From Ferdinandcohnia sp036962705 (GTDB lineage: Bacteria; Bacillota; Bacilli; Bacillales; Bacillaceae_L), in the NCBI RefSeq assembly GCF_036962705.1, contig NZ_JBALOQ010000033.1:3615-67614 (forward strand): DNA of 64,000 nt, read 5' to 3'. The notes under the pieces are model-generated. The model was not told the origin of the DNA. It did no database searches and saw only the letters and a program-made list of their open reading frames with translations. The position numbers and the translations under genes were made by a program. Positions 8,673-15,941 of the stretch are shown one piece after another. Within the stretch, counting starts at the first letter, position 1. Every line of letters starts with the position of its first letter.

Positions 8673-9917
8673 TTAAGATTCTTCTAATGCAGGTTTTCCC
8701 GCTTCAAGTAATACTTTATTTCGACCAAGGAAAACGGCTAGTACGATAATGAATATTCCAGTTCCAATTAGCAGCCATTCAATTTTGATGAAATCTGCAA
8801 TTGGACCGAAGATTAGCATTCCAAGTGGCATCATTGAGGTTGAAATCATCCCCATTACACCAAAGACTCGCCCTAAATAATCTTCTTCTACTTTCTCCTG
8901 TAACAAAACGGTTGCCGGTGTATTAAAAATTGGCATGGCAACCCCGAATAAAGCCATGAAGGCAAAATAAACCCAAAAATTCGGAACAATACCAAGTGCA
9001 AATGTGCAGACACCCATAATTACACTTGCGAACCCCAACGTTTTAATTTTATTATCGAAGCCCCCCCATGAAGCGATTATTCCTCCACCAACCATCATGC
9101 CAATGGAGAAGGCAATTTCGATTGCTGCTAATCGCCATTCGTCACCACCAAAACTACGTGTAACCTGCAATGGTGTCAAGAATGCTGCTGGTGCCATTAA
9201 TACAAAGAATACTGCAAAGAATAGGAAAAATGTCTTTAAAAAACTATGGTTATTTACATATTGTAATCCTTTTTTAAAATCACTAAAGGAGCTTGTTGTT
9301 TGTTTTTCAGCTGCCTTCTCATGGACAGAAATTTTTAAGAAGACAAGCAGTGTGAAAATTGCAATTGCTGCCGTAATGACATCAATAAAGAATATCATTT
9401 CAATCGACGTGAACCCTAATAGTGCTGCACTAACCATCGGGGAAATGAACATAATTATAGCTTGAATACTTCCATTTGCTCCGTTTACCTTCGTTAGTTT
9501 ATCCTTAGGTACAATTTGCGGTAGAATAGCACCGACAGCTGGCATTTGAATCCCCGTTCCAAAGGCACGAACCGCTGCCATCACAAAAAGCAGCCAGATT
9601 GCATCAAATCCCATTAAAAAGAGAATTGCAAGGATTAAAGTTGCTATTGCGATAAGTGAGTCTGCTAAAATAATCAGCATTTTTCGGTTATAGCGATCCG
9701 CCCATACCCCTGCAACGGGTGACAAAATAAAGGTTGGAATAAAACCGCAAATGATATATAACGTCATCATCAAACCAGATTCCGTCTTCAAAGTAATGTG
9801 CCACATAATGGCGTATTGAACCAAGGACGATCCAAAAAGTGAGATTGACTGGCTACTTAAAAAGAGAACTATATTCTTTAACCAATTCTCCTTAAGATTA
9901 TTGTCTATAGTGTTCAT
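8673..9917 (-). CDS. MFS drug efflux transporter, macrolide-efflux (Mef-like) type
   Basis: 414 residues with about twelve membrane segments and the MFS motif A loop between segments 2 and 3 (GVWADRYNRKMLIILADS). The general build matches the proton-driven MFS_3 efflux family that includes MefA/MefE, exporting macrolides from the cytoplasm. The drug is inferred mainly from the leader peptide at 10133-10177. The ATG has only a weak ribosome site (GAG about 14 bases upstream), so translation may also depend on leader structure. Acidic C-terminus (LEAGKPALEES). Alternative: an efflux pump for another ribosome drug. Confidence 0.82.
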   Translation of the reverse strand: MNTIDNNLKENWLKNIVLFLSSQSISLFGSSLVQYAIMWHITLKTESGLMMTLYIICGFIPTFILSPVAGVWADRYNRKMLIILADSLIAIATLILAILFLMGFDAIWLLFVMAAVRAFGTGIQMPAVGAILPQIVPKDKLTKVNGANGSIQAIIMFISPMVSAALLGFTSIEMIFFIDVITAAIAIFTLLVFLKISVHEKAAEKQTTSSFSDFKKGLQYVNNHSFLKTFFLFFAVFFVLMAPAAFLTPLQVTRSFGGDEWRLAAIEIAFSIGMMVGGGIIASWGGFDNKIKTLGFASVIMGVCTFALGIVPNFWVYFAFMALFGVAMPIFNTPATVLLQEKVEEDYLGRVFGVMGMISTSMMPLGMLIFGPIADFIKIEWLLIGTGIFIIVLAVFLGRNKVLLEAGKPALEES

Positions 9918-10011
9918 TTACTAACAACTCATTTCTATAAAATATTTAAAATTTGGTTCACTCCTACATCCATAAACATCGTACCGCTCTACGTCATTCT
10001 TATTTTTAAGA

Positions 10012-10045
10012 CAACAAAAAAGAGGGAATCCTCGTCCCCTCTTTT
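10012..10045 (-). terminator. Intrinsic terminator in the MFS leader (attenuator)
   Basis: Minus strand: AAAAGAGGG pairs perfectly with CCCTCTTTT around a 10-base loop and runs into TTTTTTG. It lies between the leader peptide and the MFS gene, about 95 bases before its start. A second hairpin precedes it (TGCTCTG/CAGAGCA at 10096-10117), right after the leader ORF, and may belong to an alternative fold. Confidence 0.75.
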
Positions 10046-10132
10046 AAACAACCGTTAAATATAGGTTTCCTTAAAAATAGACAGACCAATCCCGTTGCTC
10101 TGAAAATAGGCAGAGCATTCAAACGTATTTAA

Positions 10133-10177
10133 TTAACGAATGAAAGATGGGAATCGTAATCTAATTGACGCTGTCAC
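10133..10177 (-). CDS. Leader peptide MTASIRLRFPSFIR of the MFS gene (ErmD-leader-like)
   Basis: GTG start with GGAGG 8 bases upstream, 14 residues, TAA stop. The core IRLRFP closely matches the ErmD-type leader (MRLRFP), in which macrolides stall the ribosome at an Arg-X-Arg motif. A stalled ribosome would leave the terminator at 10012-10045 unformed and allow the MFS gene to be transcribed. The motif match is seen directly; stalling is inferred from the known family behaviour. Confidence 0.82.
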   Translation of the reverse strand: MTASIRLRFPSFIR

Positions 10178-10210
10178 AAGGAAAACCTCCATTTCTTCTT
10201 AGATGTTAAA

Positions 10211-10239
10211 ATCATAACAAATCGGTCACATTAATACAA
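10211..10239 (-). promoter_or_regulatory. Promoter of the MFS leader
   Basis: Minus strand TTGTAT (10234-10239), 17 bases, TATGAT (10211-10216). Start of transcription would be near 10204, about 27 bases before the leader GTG. It separates the MFS unit from the upstream gene at 10307. Confidence 0.72.
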
Positions 10240-10306
10240 TAGGCTTAGGGAGAAAGGTACAGATTTAAAGCATGTGCTTTTTACATTTTATTAAAGGAAA
10301 CATAAT

Positions 10307-10885
10307 TCACCTTTCAATAGGTATGAATTGGAAAGGAACACATACTTTTTCACATACACGATTATTATAATAAGCGTTTAGCTTTCCTTCATACATAGGA
10401 TGAAATCTAGATATTTTTTGTAAGTCATTCGGTGCAATAAGTGATAGAGGTTTTTCAAAATTAACGCTGTCACCTTCATTCAGTACGGATGCAACAAACT
10501 GAGAACAAAAGAAAGCTTTTTTTCTTTTCAATGGTTTATTAAACATAACCCCAAATAATCCTAATAAATTATAGCGATAATATTCCTTTTGTGCTTCAAT
10601 TTCGTTTATATAGCGTTTCATCTTTTGTATATCAACTTCTGTGACTGTAAAAGAATAGATAGCACAATCTGCTTTTTTAAACAATCCTTTCTTCACATCT
10701 TCTTTTACAAATCCACCGATAAATGGGTTTCTAGCTGTCTTTCTTCCAAAACTATAGACCTCTGACATTTCGGAATCAAAGGATATTGACGCGTGGTTAT
10801 ATGGTTTTTTCGTATATAGCTTTATCAACTTTGTAAATAATGTACCTGTATCTGTTAAGAGTATATACACCTTCTTTTTTGACAT
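10307..10885 (-). CDS. YiiX/YebB-like NlpC/P60-family cysteine hydrolase
   Basis: 192 residues from the ATG at 10883-10885 (GGGGAG 7 bases upstream; two Met codons further upstream lack a site). It looks like a permuted papain-like fold: the His is in KPYNHASISFD (about residue 30) and the Cys in KAFFCSQFVASVL (about 125), the order expected for the permuted YiiX branch. Such enzymes cut amide or ester bonds in peptides or lipids; the substrate is unknown. No signal peptide is seen, so it is likely cytoplasmic. It stands alone, upstream of the MFS leader. Confidence 0.7.
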   Translation of the reverse strand: MSKKKVYILLTDTGTLFTKLIKLYTKKPYNHASISFDSEMSEVYSFGRKTARNPFIGGFVKEDVKKGLFKKADCAIYSFTVTEVDIQKMKRYINEIEAQKEYYRYNLLGLFGVMFNKPLKRKKAFFCSQFVASVLNEGDSVNFEKPLSLIAPNDLQKISRFHPMYEGKLNAYYNNRVCEKVCVPFQFIPIER

Positions 10886-11073
10886 AATCATTCTCCCCAT
10901 CATAATGAAATCATGTGTTCATCATATAAAATAAAATGAATGGGTTTAACCAACCTGAGACTAAATAATACCTAGGTCGCTGGTCGTATTTCAAAAAGTA
11001 AATGGAGTCATTTTTTGTTATTCACAAATTTAAATGGAAGAAGTTAGATTTAAGGACATACCGAAAAACGAAG

Positions 11074-11102
11074 AAAAGACTGAACCCTTATTGGATTCAG
11101 TC
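11074..11102 (-). terminator. Terminator of the glycine-zipper gene
   Basis: Minus strand GACTGAATCC pairs with GGGTTCAGTC around AATAA, followed by TTTTCTTC. Confidence 0.75.
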
Positions 11103-11160
11103 TCGCATAATGTCATTACTTATCAATTTGTTGCGGCAATATTAAGTATAGGTAGAACTT

Positions 11161-11358
11161 TTATCTTTCCTCTTGTTCTACCGCCTCATCGGCACCTTCG
11201 CCCACCTTGTTTCCCATAGCCCCGCCGGCAATAGCTCCCGCAACTGTACCAAGTGGACCTAACACAGATCCTACTACAGCACCCGCAGTGGCACCTGCAC
11301 CCGTTCCTAGTGCCTCACCAGCAGTGACATCATCTCGATTTCGTTTGTTATCAGCCAA
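11161..11358 (-). CDS. Small glycine-zipper protein
   Basis: 65 residues from a TTG start with AGGAGGTG 7 bases upstream. After a charged N-terminus (MADNKRNRDD) comes a Gly/Ala repeat of the GxxxG type (about residues 14-52: GEALGTGAGATAGAVVGSVLGPLGTVAGAIAGGAMGN in pieces), then an acidic tail. Glycine zippers pack tightly in membranes and occur in stress and envelope proteins. There is no signal peptide. Exact role unknown. Confidence 0.72.
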   Translation of the reverse strand: MADNKRNRDDVTAGEALGTGAGATAGAVVGSVLGPLGTVAGAIAGGAMGNKVGEGADEAVEQEER

Positions 11359-11667
11359 TTATCCCACCTCCTCTTTTGGGAAATGCTTTTGCCCTTCACA
11401 CTTCCCTCAAAAGGTAGTTTGCTCAAAGTCGCTACGTAATTATCAAGTGTTTATTTCCTCATTTCCCCAATTCGATTAAAGTACAATTTAGGATCTCTTT
11501 TTTATAATTCGACATTTTTATATTTTGTTTGTATATGCACAAACATTCAAATGCATTGTTTGTTTGATTGATTGACAACAAGTGGTTTTTTGGTTAATAT
11601 TTTTAATACCAAATAATATAATGATTTGTTTGTTATATTTTAAACATTGATTGGATGTGTTTGAATA
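11359..11667. other. Intergenic region with promoter and dyads upstream of the DUF2087 gene
   Basis: About 310 bases, very A/T-rich, no ORF that I believe. A near-consensus promoter on the plus strand reads TTGACA (11572-11577), 17 bases, TAATAT (11595-11600). Dyads built on ACAAAC...GTTTGT surround and precede it (for example around 11540-11565) and could be operators. Confidence 0.65.
11572..11600 (+). promoter_or_regulatory. Sigma-A promoter of the DUF2087 regulator gene
   Basis: TTGACA, spacer of exactly 17 bases, TAATAT. It leaves a leader of about 60 bases before the GTG at 11668. Confidence 0.75.
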
Positions 11668-12423
11668 GTGGATATTTCAGAAAGCTTTTGGAATGCGTCA
11701 TTAGAAGAGCTTAAACAAGGATATATTGAAGAGTCAGACTCATATTTTTGCCTTTTATGTGGCGAGAAAATTGAAAAAGGGATCATTTATCCTCATGAGG
11801 GAATTTTTTATGAAGCCAAGAGATATATGCGTGTTCATATTGAAGGCTCCCACAAATCAGTATTTGATTATTTAATTGGGCTTGATAAAAAACTGACAGG
11901 GCTTACCGATCATCAGAATCACCTGCTCCGTCTTTTTTATCAGGGCAAAAGTGATAAAGAAGTTCAGACTGAGATGGGGATCGGCAGCGCCTCTACAATT
12001 AGGCATCATCGTTTTGCATTAAAAGAGAAAGAACGTCAAGCAAGGACCTTTTTAGCTATTATGGAGCTTTTAAAAGAAAAAGATCAGCATGCGCCAGCTT
12101 TTGTCCCTCCACATAAAACAGCAACAATGGTTGATGATCGCTATGCTATTACGGAAGAGGAACAAAAAGAAATCACTAAAAAGTTTTTACCTGAAGGGAT
12201 CAATGGACGACTAATAAAATTCCCACCAAAAGAAAAACAAAGGTTGATTATCCTTCGAGAAATAACAAGGCGATTTGAAACGGATATGATTTATACGGAA
12301 AAAGAAATTAATCAGGTTATAAGGGATATGTATGATGATTATGTCTTAATTAGGAGATATTTAATTAGTTATGGCTTTTTAGAAAGAAAGGCCGATGGGA
12401 GTCAATATTGGCTGAAAAAATAA
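11668..12423 (+). CDS. HTH regulator with zinc-ribbon-like N-terminus and DUF2087 C-terminus
   Basis: 251 residues from a GTG start. The N-terminus has CLLCGEKI (about 28-35) and a later HxxxSH, suggesting a zinc finger. A LuxR-type helix-turn-helix follows around 88-125 (LTDHQNHLLRLFYQGKSDKEV...GIGSASTIRHHRFAL). The C-terminal part (about 165-250), with FPPKEKQRLIILREITRRFE and YLISYGFLERKADGSQYWL, matches the DUF2087 module found in Bacillus regulators. It probably binds DNA in the cytoplasm; target unknown. The next gene starts 21 bases downstream, so they are co-transcribed. Confidence 0.75.
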   Translation: MDISESFWNASLEELKQGYIEESDSYFCLLCGEKIEKGIIYPHEGIFYEAKRYMRVHIEGSHKSVFDYLIGLDKKLTGLTDHQNHLLRLFYQGKSDKEVQTEMGIGSASTIRHHRFALKEKERQARTFLAIMELLKEKDQHAPAFVPPHKTATMVDDRYAITEEEQKEITKKFLPEGINGRLIKFPPKEKQRLIILREITRRFETDMIYTEKEINQVIRDMYDDYVLIRRYLISYGFLERKADGSQYWLKK

Positions 12424-12444
12424 AGTTGGAAGTGAGTGTCTACA

Positions 12445-12801
12445 ATGGATCGAAAAAAGGAATTGAAACAACAATATAAGGAAACACCAATTGAGGCTGG
12501 TGTTTATCAAATAAAAAATACTCAAAATGGAAAAGTATTTATCGGTAGCACCAAAAATTTCAAAACATTAAATGGGTTAAAATTTAGTTTAGAGGCAGGC
12601 TCACTTATGAATAAAGAGCTACAAGAAGACTGGAGACAATATGGTGCGAGTGCATTCAGTATTGATATATTAGAAACACTCAAAAAGAAAGATGAACCGT
12701 ATTTTAATGAAAAAGAAGCCTTGTTAGAACTTGAGTATAAATGGCTAGACCAGCTTCAACCATATGAAGAACGGGGATACAACAAGAAAAAGATCCGTTA
12801 A
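12445..12801 (+). CDS. GIY-YIG family protein
   Basis: 118 residues from the ATG at 12445 (GGAAGTGAG 8 bases upstream); a GTG three codons earlier is possible. The nuclease signature is present in variant form: GVYQIKNTQNGKVFIGSTKNF (about 16-36) corresponds to GIY...YIG, with a basic downstream helix and ELEYKWLDQLQPYEERGYN near the end. Many stand-alone members have no known substrate. The pairing with the upstream DUF2087 regulator suggests a joint role that I cannot name. Confidence 0.75.
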   Translation: MDRKKELKQQYKETPIEAGVYQIKNTQNGKVFIGSTKNFKTLNGLKFSLEAGSLMNKELQEDWRQYGASAFSIDILETLKKKDEPYFNEKEALLELEYKWLDQLQPYEERGYNKKKIR

Positions 12802-12807
12802 TTAAGT

Positions 12808-12896
12808 GTCAGAGGGATAGGTATATTGCCCCAGGAAATATTTACAACCTTTTTGTAAAAAAATAGGGGGACACGAACCTGTCCCGTGTCCCCCTG
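12808..12896. repeat. Dispersed GGGACAG-type repeat, copy 5, doubling as terminator
   Basis: Half A at 12808-12835 (GTCAGAGGGATAGG...GCCCCAGG). Half B at 12857-12896 is an 11-pair hairpin (AGGGGGACACG/CGTGTCCCCCT). On the minus strand the hairpin is followed by TATTTTTTTAC, so here the repeat is the only visible terminator of the opuF operon. Confidence 0.85.
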
Positions 12897-12908
12897 TGCG
12901 AAAGCATC

Positions 12909-14423
12909 CTACTTTATTAATCCATGTGCTTCCAAATATTCCTTAGCAACTTCAAAAGGACTTAATCCTTCTACATTCACTAGGAAATTCATTTCTCTCA
13001 TTTCATCATCCGTTATTTTCCCTGATAATTTATTTAAAGCATCTGCGATTTCCGGATACTTCTTAACTGTTTCTTCACGTAATAATGGAGCCCCTTGGTA
13101 GGGAGGGAACAAATGCTGATCATCCTCCAACACTTTAAGTTGATATTGTCGGAGCTCACTATCAGTTGAATAGGCATCAACTAAATTAATCTCACCTGAT
13201 TCGACTGCTACATAGCGTAATTTCGGCTCCATCGTTACGAGATTGGGGAACTGAATACCGTATAGTGACTGGATACCAAGGTACCCATCTTCACGGTCTG
13301 AAAATTCCAATGTAAAACCAGCTTTAATTTTATCTTCTATACCTTTCAAATCGGAAATGGTTTCTAGCCCATATTCATCCGCAAAATCATTTGGGACTGC
13401 CAAGGCATATGTGTTGTTAAACTGCATTGGTTTCAGCAAGACCATATTAAATCGCTCCAATAATCCATCCCTTGCTTGTTGATAGACCTGTTGGCGATCT
13501 GTACTGTTTGCTGTTTCTTTTAAAAACTCTGAAATGGCTGTTCCAGTAAACTCCGGATAAATATCGATGTCCTCAGATCTAAGTGCGTTGAAGACAAAAG
13601 ACGTTTTGCCCAGACCTGGTTTTAATTCAACCTGCAAATCTGTTTCATCTTCAATTAAGATTTTATACATATTAATTAATATTTCAGGTTCTGAACCGAG
13701 CTTTCCGGCAATCACAACTTTTTGATCTTGATGTCCAAAAAACGGAGCGACGATAATAGCGAAAGCCAATAGTCCAATCGTACCAAGGGTAATAAGGACT
13801 TTTTTATATGTTAGATTTTCAAACTTTTTTAGTAAATAATCAAATAGGATCGCAAGGAGTGCGGCTGGTATGGCTCCAAGCAAAATCAGATTTGTATTAT
13901 TTCTATCAATTCCTAGAAGAATAATATCCCCAAGCCCTCCAGCGCCAATTAATGCGGCAAGTGTGGCTGTACCTACGATTAACACCATTGCTGTCCGAAT
14001 CCCGGCCATGATAACAGGCATTGCTAGCGGAAATTCCACCCTTATTAATCTTTTTCTTGAGTTCATTCCCATCGCGCGGGCCGCTTCAATTAATGAGGAA
14101 TCAACTTCTTTAATCCCTGTATATGTATTTCTCAATATAGGTAGTAATGCATAGGCAACTAAAGCGATAATTGCCGGGACTTGTCCAATACCAAATAAAG
14201 GAATCAGGATACCCAACAAAGCTAGAGAAGGTATGGTTTGAATCACCGATGTTATGCCGATTATCCCTTCTGCTACCTTTTTATGCCTTGTTAAATAAAT
14301 TCCAAGCGGAATCGCAATGATTACTGCAAAGAAAAGGGCGATAAAAGAAATCTGGACATGTTCTAATAAAGAACTAACTAATTGATCTTTTCTTCCCAGA
14401 AATTCTTGTATAAAATCGTTCAT
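12909..14423 (-). CDS. opuFB: Osmolyte ABC importer, fused permease and substrate-binding protein
   Basis: 504 residues. The first 210 are a permease with five or six membrane segments and the coupling loop EAARAMGMNSRKRLIRVEFPLAMP. After a linking membrane segment, residues from about 232 form an OpuC/OpuF-type binding domain (VVIAGKLGSEPEILINMYKILIE...GLGKTSFVFNALRSEDIDIYPEFTGT) that would face outside. This fusion is the OpuFB architecture known from Bacillus, which imports glycine betaine-like compatible solutes. It follows the ATPase gene after 3 bases. Substrate range is not readable from the sequence. Confidence 0.87.
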   Translation of the reverse strand: MNDFIQEFLGRKDQLVSSLLEHVQISFIALFFAVIIAIPLGIYLTRHKKVAEGIIGITSVIQTIPSLALLGILIPLFGIGQVPAIIALVAYALLPILRNTYTGIKEVDSSLIEAARAMGMNSRKRLIRVEFPLAMPVIMAGIRTAMVLIVGTATLAALIGAGGLGDIILLGIDRNNTNLILLGAIPAALLAILFDYLLKKFENLTYKKVLITLGTIGLLAFAIIVAPFFGHQDQKVVIAGKLGSEPEILINMYKILIEDETDLQVELKPGLGKTSFVFNALRSEDIDIYPEFTGTAISEFLKETANSTDRQQVYQQARDGLLERFNMVLLKPMQFNNTYALAVPNDFADEYGLETISDLKGIEDKIKAGFTLEFSDREDGYLGIQSLYGIQFPNLVTMEPKLRYVAVESGEINLVDAYSTDSELRQYQLKVLEDDQHLFPPYQGAPLLREETVKKYPEIADALNKLSGKITDDEMREMNFLVNVEGLSPFEVAKEYLEAHGLIK

Positions 14424-14426
14424 TTG

Positions 14427-15383
14427 TCAGCCCCCTTTTTCCAATATTGTAGATAGATACTTCATAACCGACCCGCGATCAATATATCCGATTAGGTTTC
14501 CATCTTTTTCTATCGTTAATTGTTCATGTTGGGATAAGAGATCCAAAATCTCTTTCATTGGAGTTGAGGAAGATACGATAACAGAAGAGGTTTTCTCTAC
14601 TTCATTTCCATTTACCGGTTGAAGTAAATCTTCCAAATTAAAATCAATATCCTCATTTTCACTTTTCCCTCGGACAAATTCTTTCACAAAATCATTTGAA
14701 GGACTTGAAGTCAGTTGATGTGGTGTTCCGATTTGAACAATTTTTCCGTCCTTCATTATGCAGATTCGATCTGCTAGTTTTAATGCTTCTTTCATATCAT
14801 GGGTGACAAAAACAGTGGTCTTTTTGAGATTTTTCTTTAACTTTAATAGTTCATCTTGAAGTTTTTCACGACTTATTGGATCCAAGGCACTAAATGGCTC
14901 ATCCATTAGTATAATCCCCGGATCGGCAGCAAGCGCCCGGATAACACCAACTCTTTGCTGTTGTCCTCCAGACAGTTCACTTGGTTTTCGGTTAGCGTAT
15001 GTTTCGTATTCTAAACCAACCATATCCATAAGTTCAGAAATTCGTTGTTTAATTTTGTCCCTTTTCCATTTTTTCAGTTCAGGAACAATCGCAATATTTT
15101 CCTCTATTGTCATATGCGGAAAAAGGGCAATCTGTTGAAGGACATATCCGATATTCCATCTCAATTCATGGATGTCATATTCGCTTATTTTTTTCCCATC
15201 CATAAAAATAGTACCATCTGTTAGAGGAATTAACCGATTGATCATTTTTAGAGTCGTCGTTTTCCCGCAACCACTTGGTCCGATAATGACCACAAATTCC
15301 CCTTGCTGAATTTCAAACGATAATGAATCAACAGCAACTGTTCCATCTGGGTATCTTTTAGATACATTTTCAAATTTAATCAT
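14427..15383 (-). CDS. opuFA: Osmolyte ABC importer ATPase
   Basis: 318 residues: Walker A GPSGCGKTT (about 36-44), signature LSGGQQQR, Walker B IILMDEPFSALDP, H-loop FVTHDMKEAL. The tail from about residue 245 resembles a CBS region (SSTPMKEILDLLSQHEQLTIEKDGNLIGYIDRGSVMKYL), which in Opu ATPases can sense ionic strength. It heads the two-gene opuF operon and energises the fused OpuFB. AGGAG-like site before the ATG. Confidence 0.88.
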   Translation of the reverse strand: MIKFENVSKRYPDGTVAVDSLSFEIQQGEFVVIIGPSGCGKTTTLKMINRLIPLTDGTIFMDGKKISEYDIHELRWNIGYVLQQIALFPHMTIEENIAIVPELKKWKRDKIKQRISELMDMVGLEYETYANRKPSELSGGQQQRVGVIRALAADPGIILMDEPFSALDPISREKLQDELLKLKKNLKKTTVFVTHDMKEALKLADRICIMKDGKIVQIGTPHQLTSSPSNDFVKEFVRGKSENEDIDFNLEDLLQPVNGNEVEKTSSVIVSSSTPMKEILDLLSQHEQLTIEKDGNLIGYIDRGSVMKYLSTILEKGG

Positions 15384-15555
15384 AGAACGATTTCTCCTTG
15401 TTATAGGATAACTTATTTACAACTCTCACCACTTGACTTGGGCATTGAACGTACCACAACTACTAGTCTTAACTAATACTACATAACATTAGCATGTATA
15501 TCACGTTTTTCATAAGAACATGCATCTTTATTGAATTATTCAAACCAACTTGCAC
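15384..15555. other. Divergent intergenic region between opuFA and the mutS2-paralogue leader
   Basis: No ORF that I can support. The opuFA promoter should lie here but I could not fix its boxes. The plus-strand leader of the MutS2 paralogue begins after 15590. Confidence 0.55.
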
Positions 15556-15585
15556 TTGACTTCTAAAAAGAACATAGGATATAAA
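15556..15585 (+). promoter_or_regulatory. Promoter of the MutS2-paralogue leader
   Basis: TTGACT (15556-15561), 18 bases, TATAAA (15580-15585). It predicts a 5' leader of about 350 bases before the coding start at 15942. Confidence 0.65.
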
Positions 15586-15630
15586 GGAATAGTAAGTAAA
15601 AAAATTCCTTAACTAATGGAGTATGAGTTT

Positions 15631-15654
15631 ATGTTATCGGTGGTTCTTAACTAA
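15631..15654 (+). CDS. Putative 7-residue leader peptide MLSVVLN
   Basis: ATG TTA TCG GTG GTT CTT AAC TAA with GGAG 9 bases upstream. Its last codons are part of GTTCTTAACT (15643-15652), which pairs perfectly with AGTTAAGAAC at 15729-15738, so translation could control RNA folding. A 12-codon ORF starting at 15623 in another frame is possible but has its ATG almost on the ribosome site. Confidence 0.45.
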   Translation: MLSVVLN

Positions 15655-15875
15655 TCCATAATTGGATAGCTGGAAGAAGCAAAAACGTAGCAATTGCTAT
15701 GTTTATTTTACTATGGCTTCTTTTAGAAAGTTAAGAACACGCATCATAGCTATGAAAAATAGATCCTGCTATGGCATGTTTGTCATGGTTTTTTTGTGTT
15801 TAAAACCATCTTAGACATTTCAAGCCCAAGGTCTATCTTCTGCCGTCATGAGCGCTTTGTTCATGACGGCTTTTT
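15643..15875 (+). promoter_or_regulatory. Attenuator with several hairpins before the MutS2 paralogue
   Basis: The long-range stem 15643-15652/15729-15738 competes with a hairpin AAGAAGC (15674-15680)/GCTTCTT (15716-15722) followed by TTTT, which encloses AACGTAGC/GCTATGTT. Further on, GCCGTCATGA (15842-15851) pairs perfectly with TCATGACGGC (15861-15870) and runs into TTTTT, a strong terminator 66 bases before the coding start. No gene on this strand ends upstream and I see no promoter after it, so the gene must be expressed by read-through. Confidence 0.62.
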
Positions 15876-15941
15876 GTATATGGCCTCGTGAACAAGTCCT
15901 CATGAAAGTATTTTTCACACATAAAAAAGGAGGAATTACCA

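Noticed and set aside
11034..11479. Plus-strand ORFs opposite the glycine-zipper gene
   Set aside because: They run through the terminator and the antisense of a Gly/Ala-rich gene; composition is an artefact of that.
15623..15661. Alternative 12-codon leader ORF (MSLCYRWFLTNP)
   Set aside because: Its ATG is only one base from the GGAG ribosome site, too near for efficient use; the overlapping 7-codon ORF fits better, though not with certainty.
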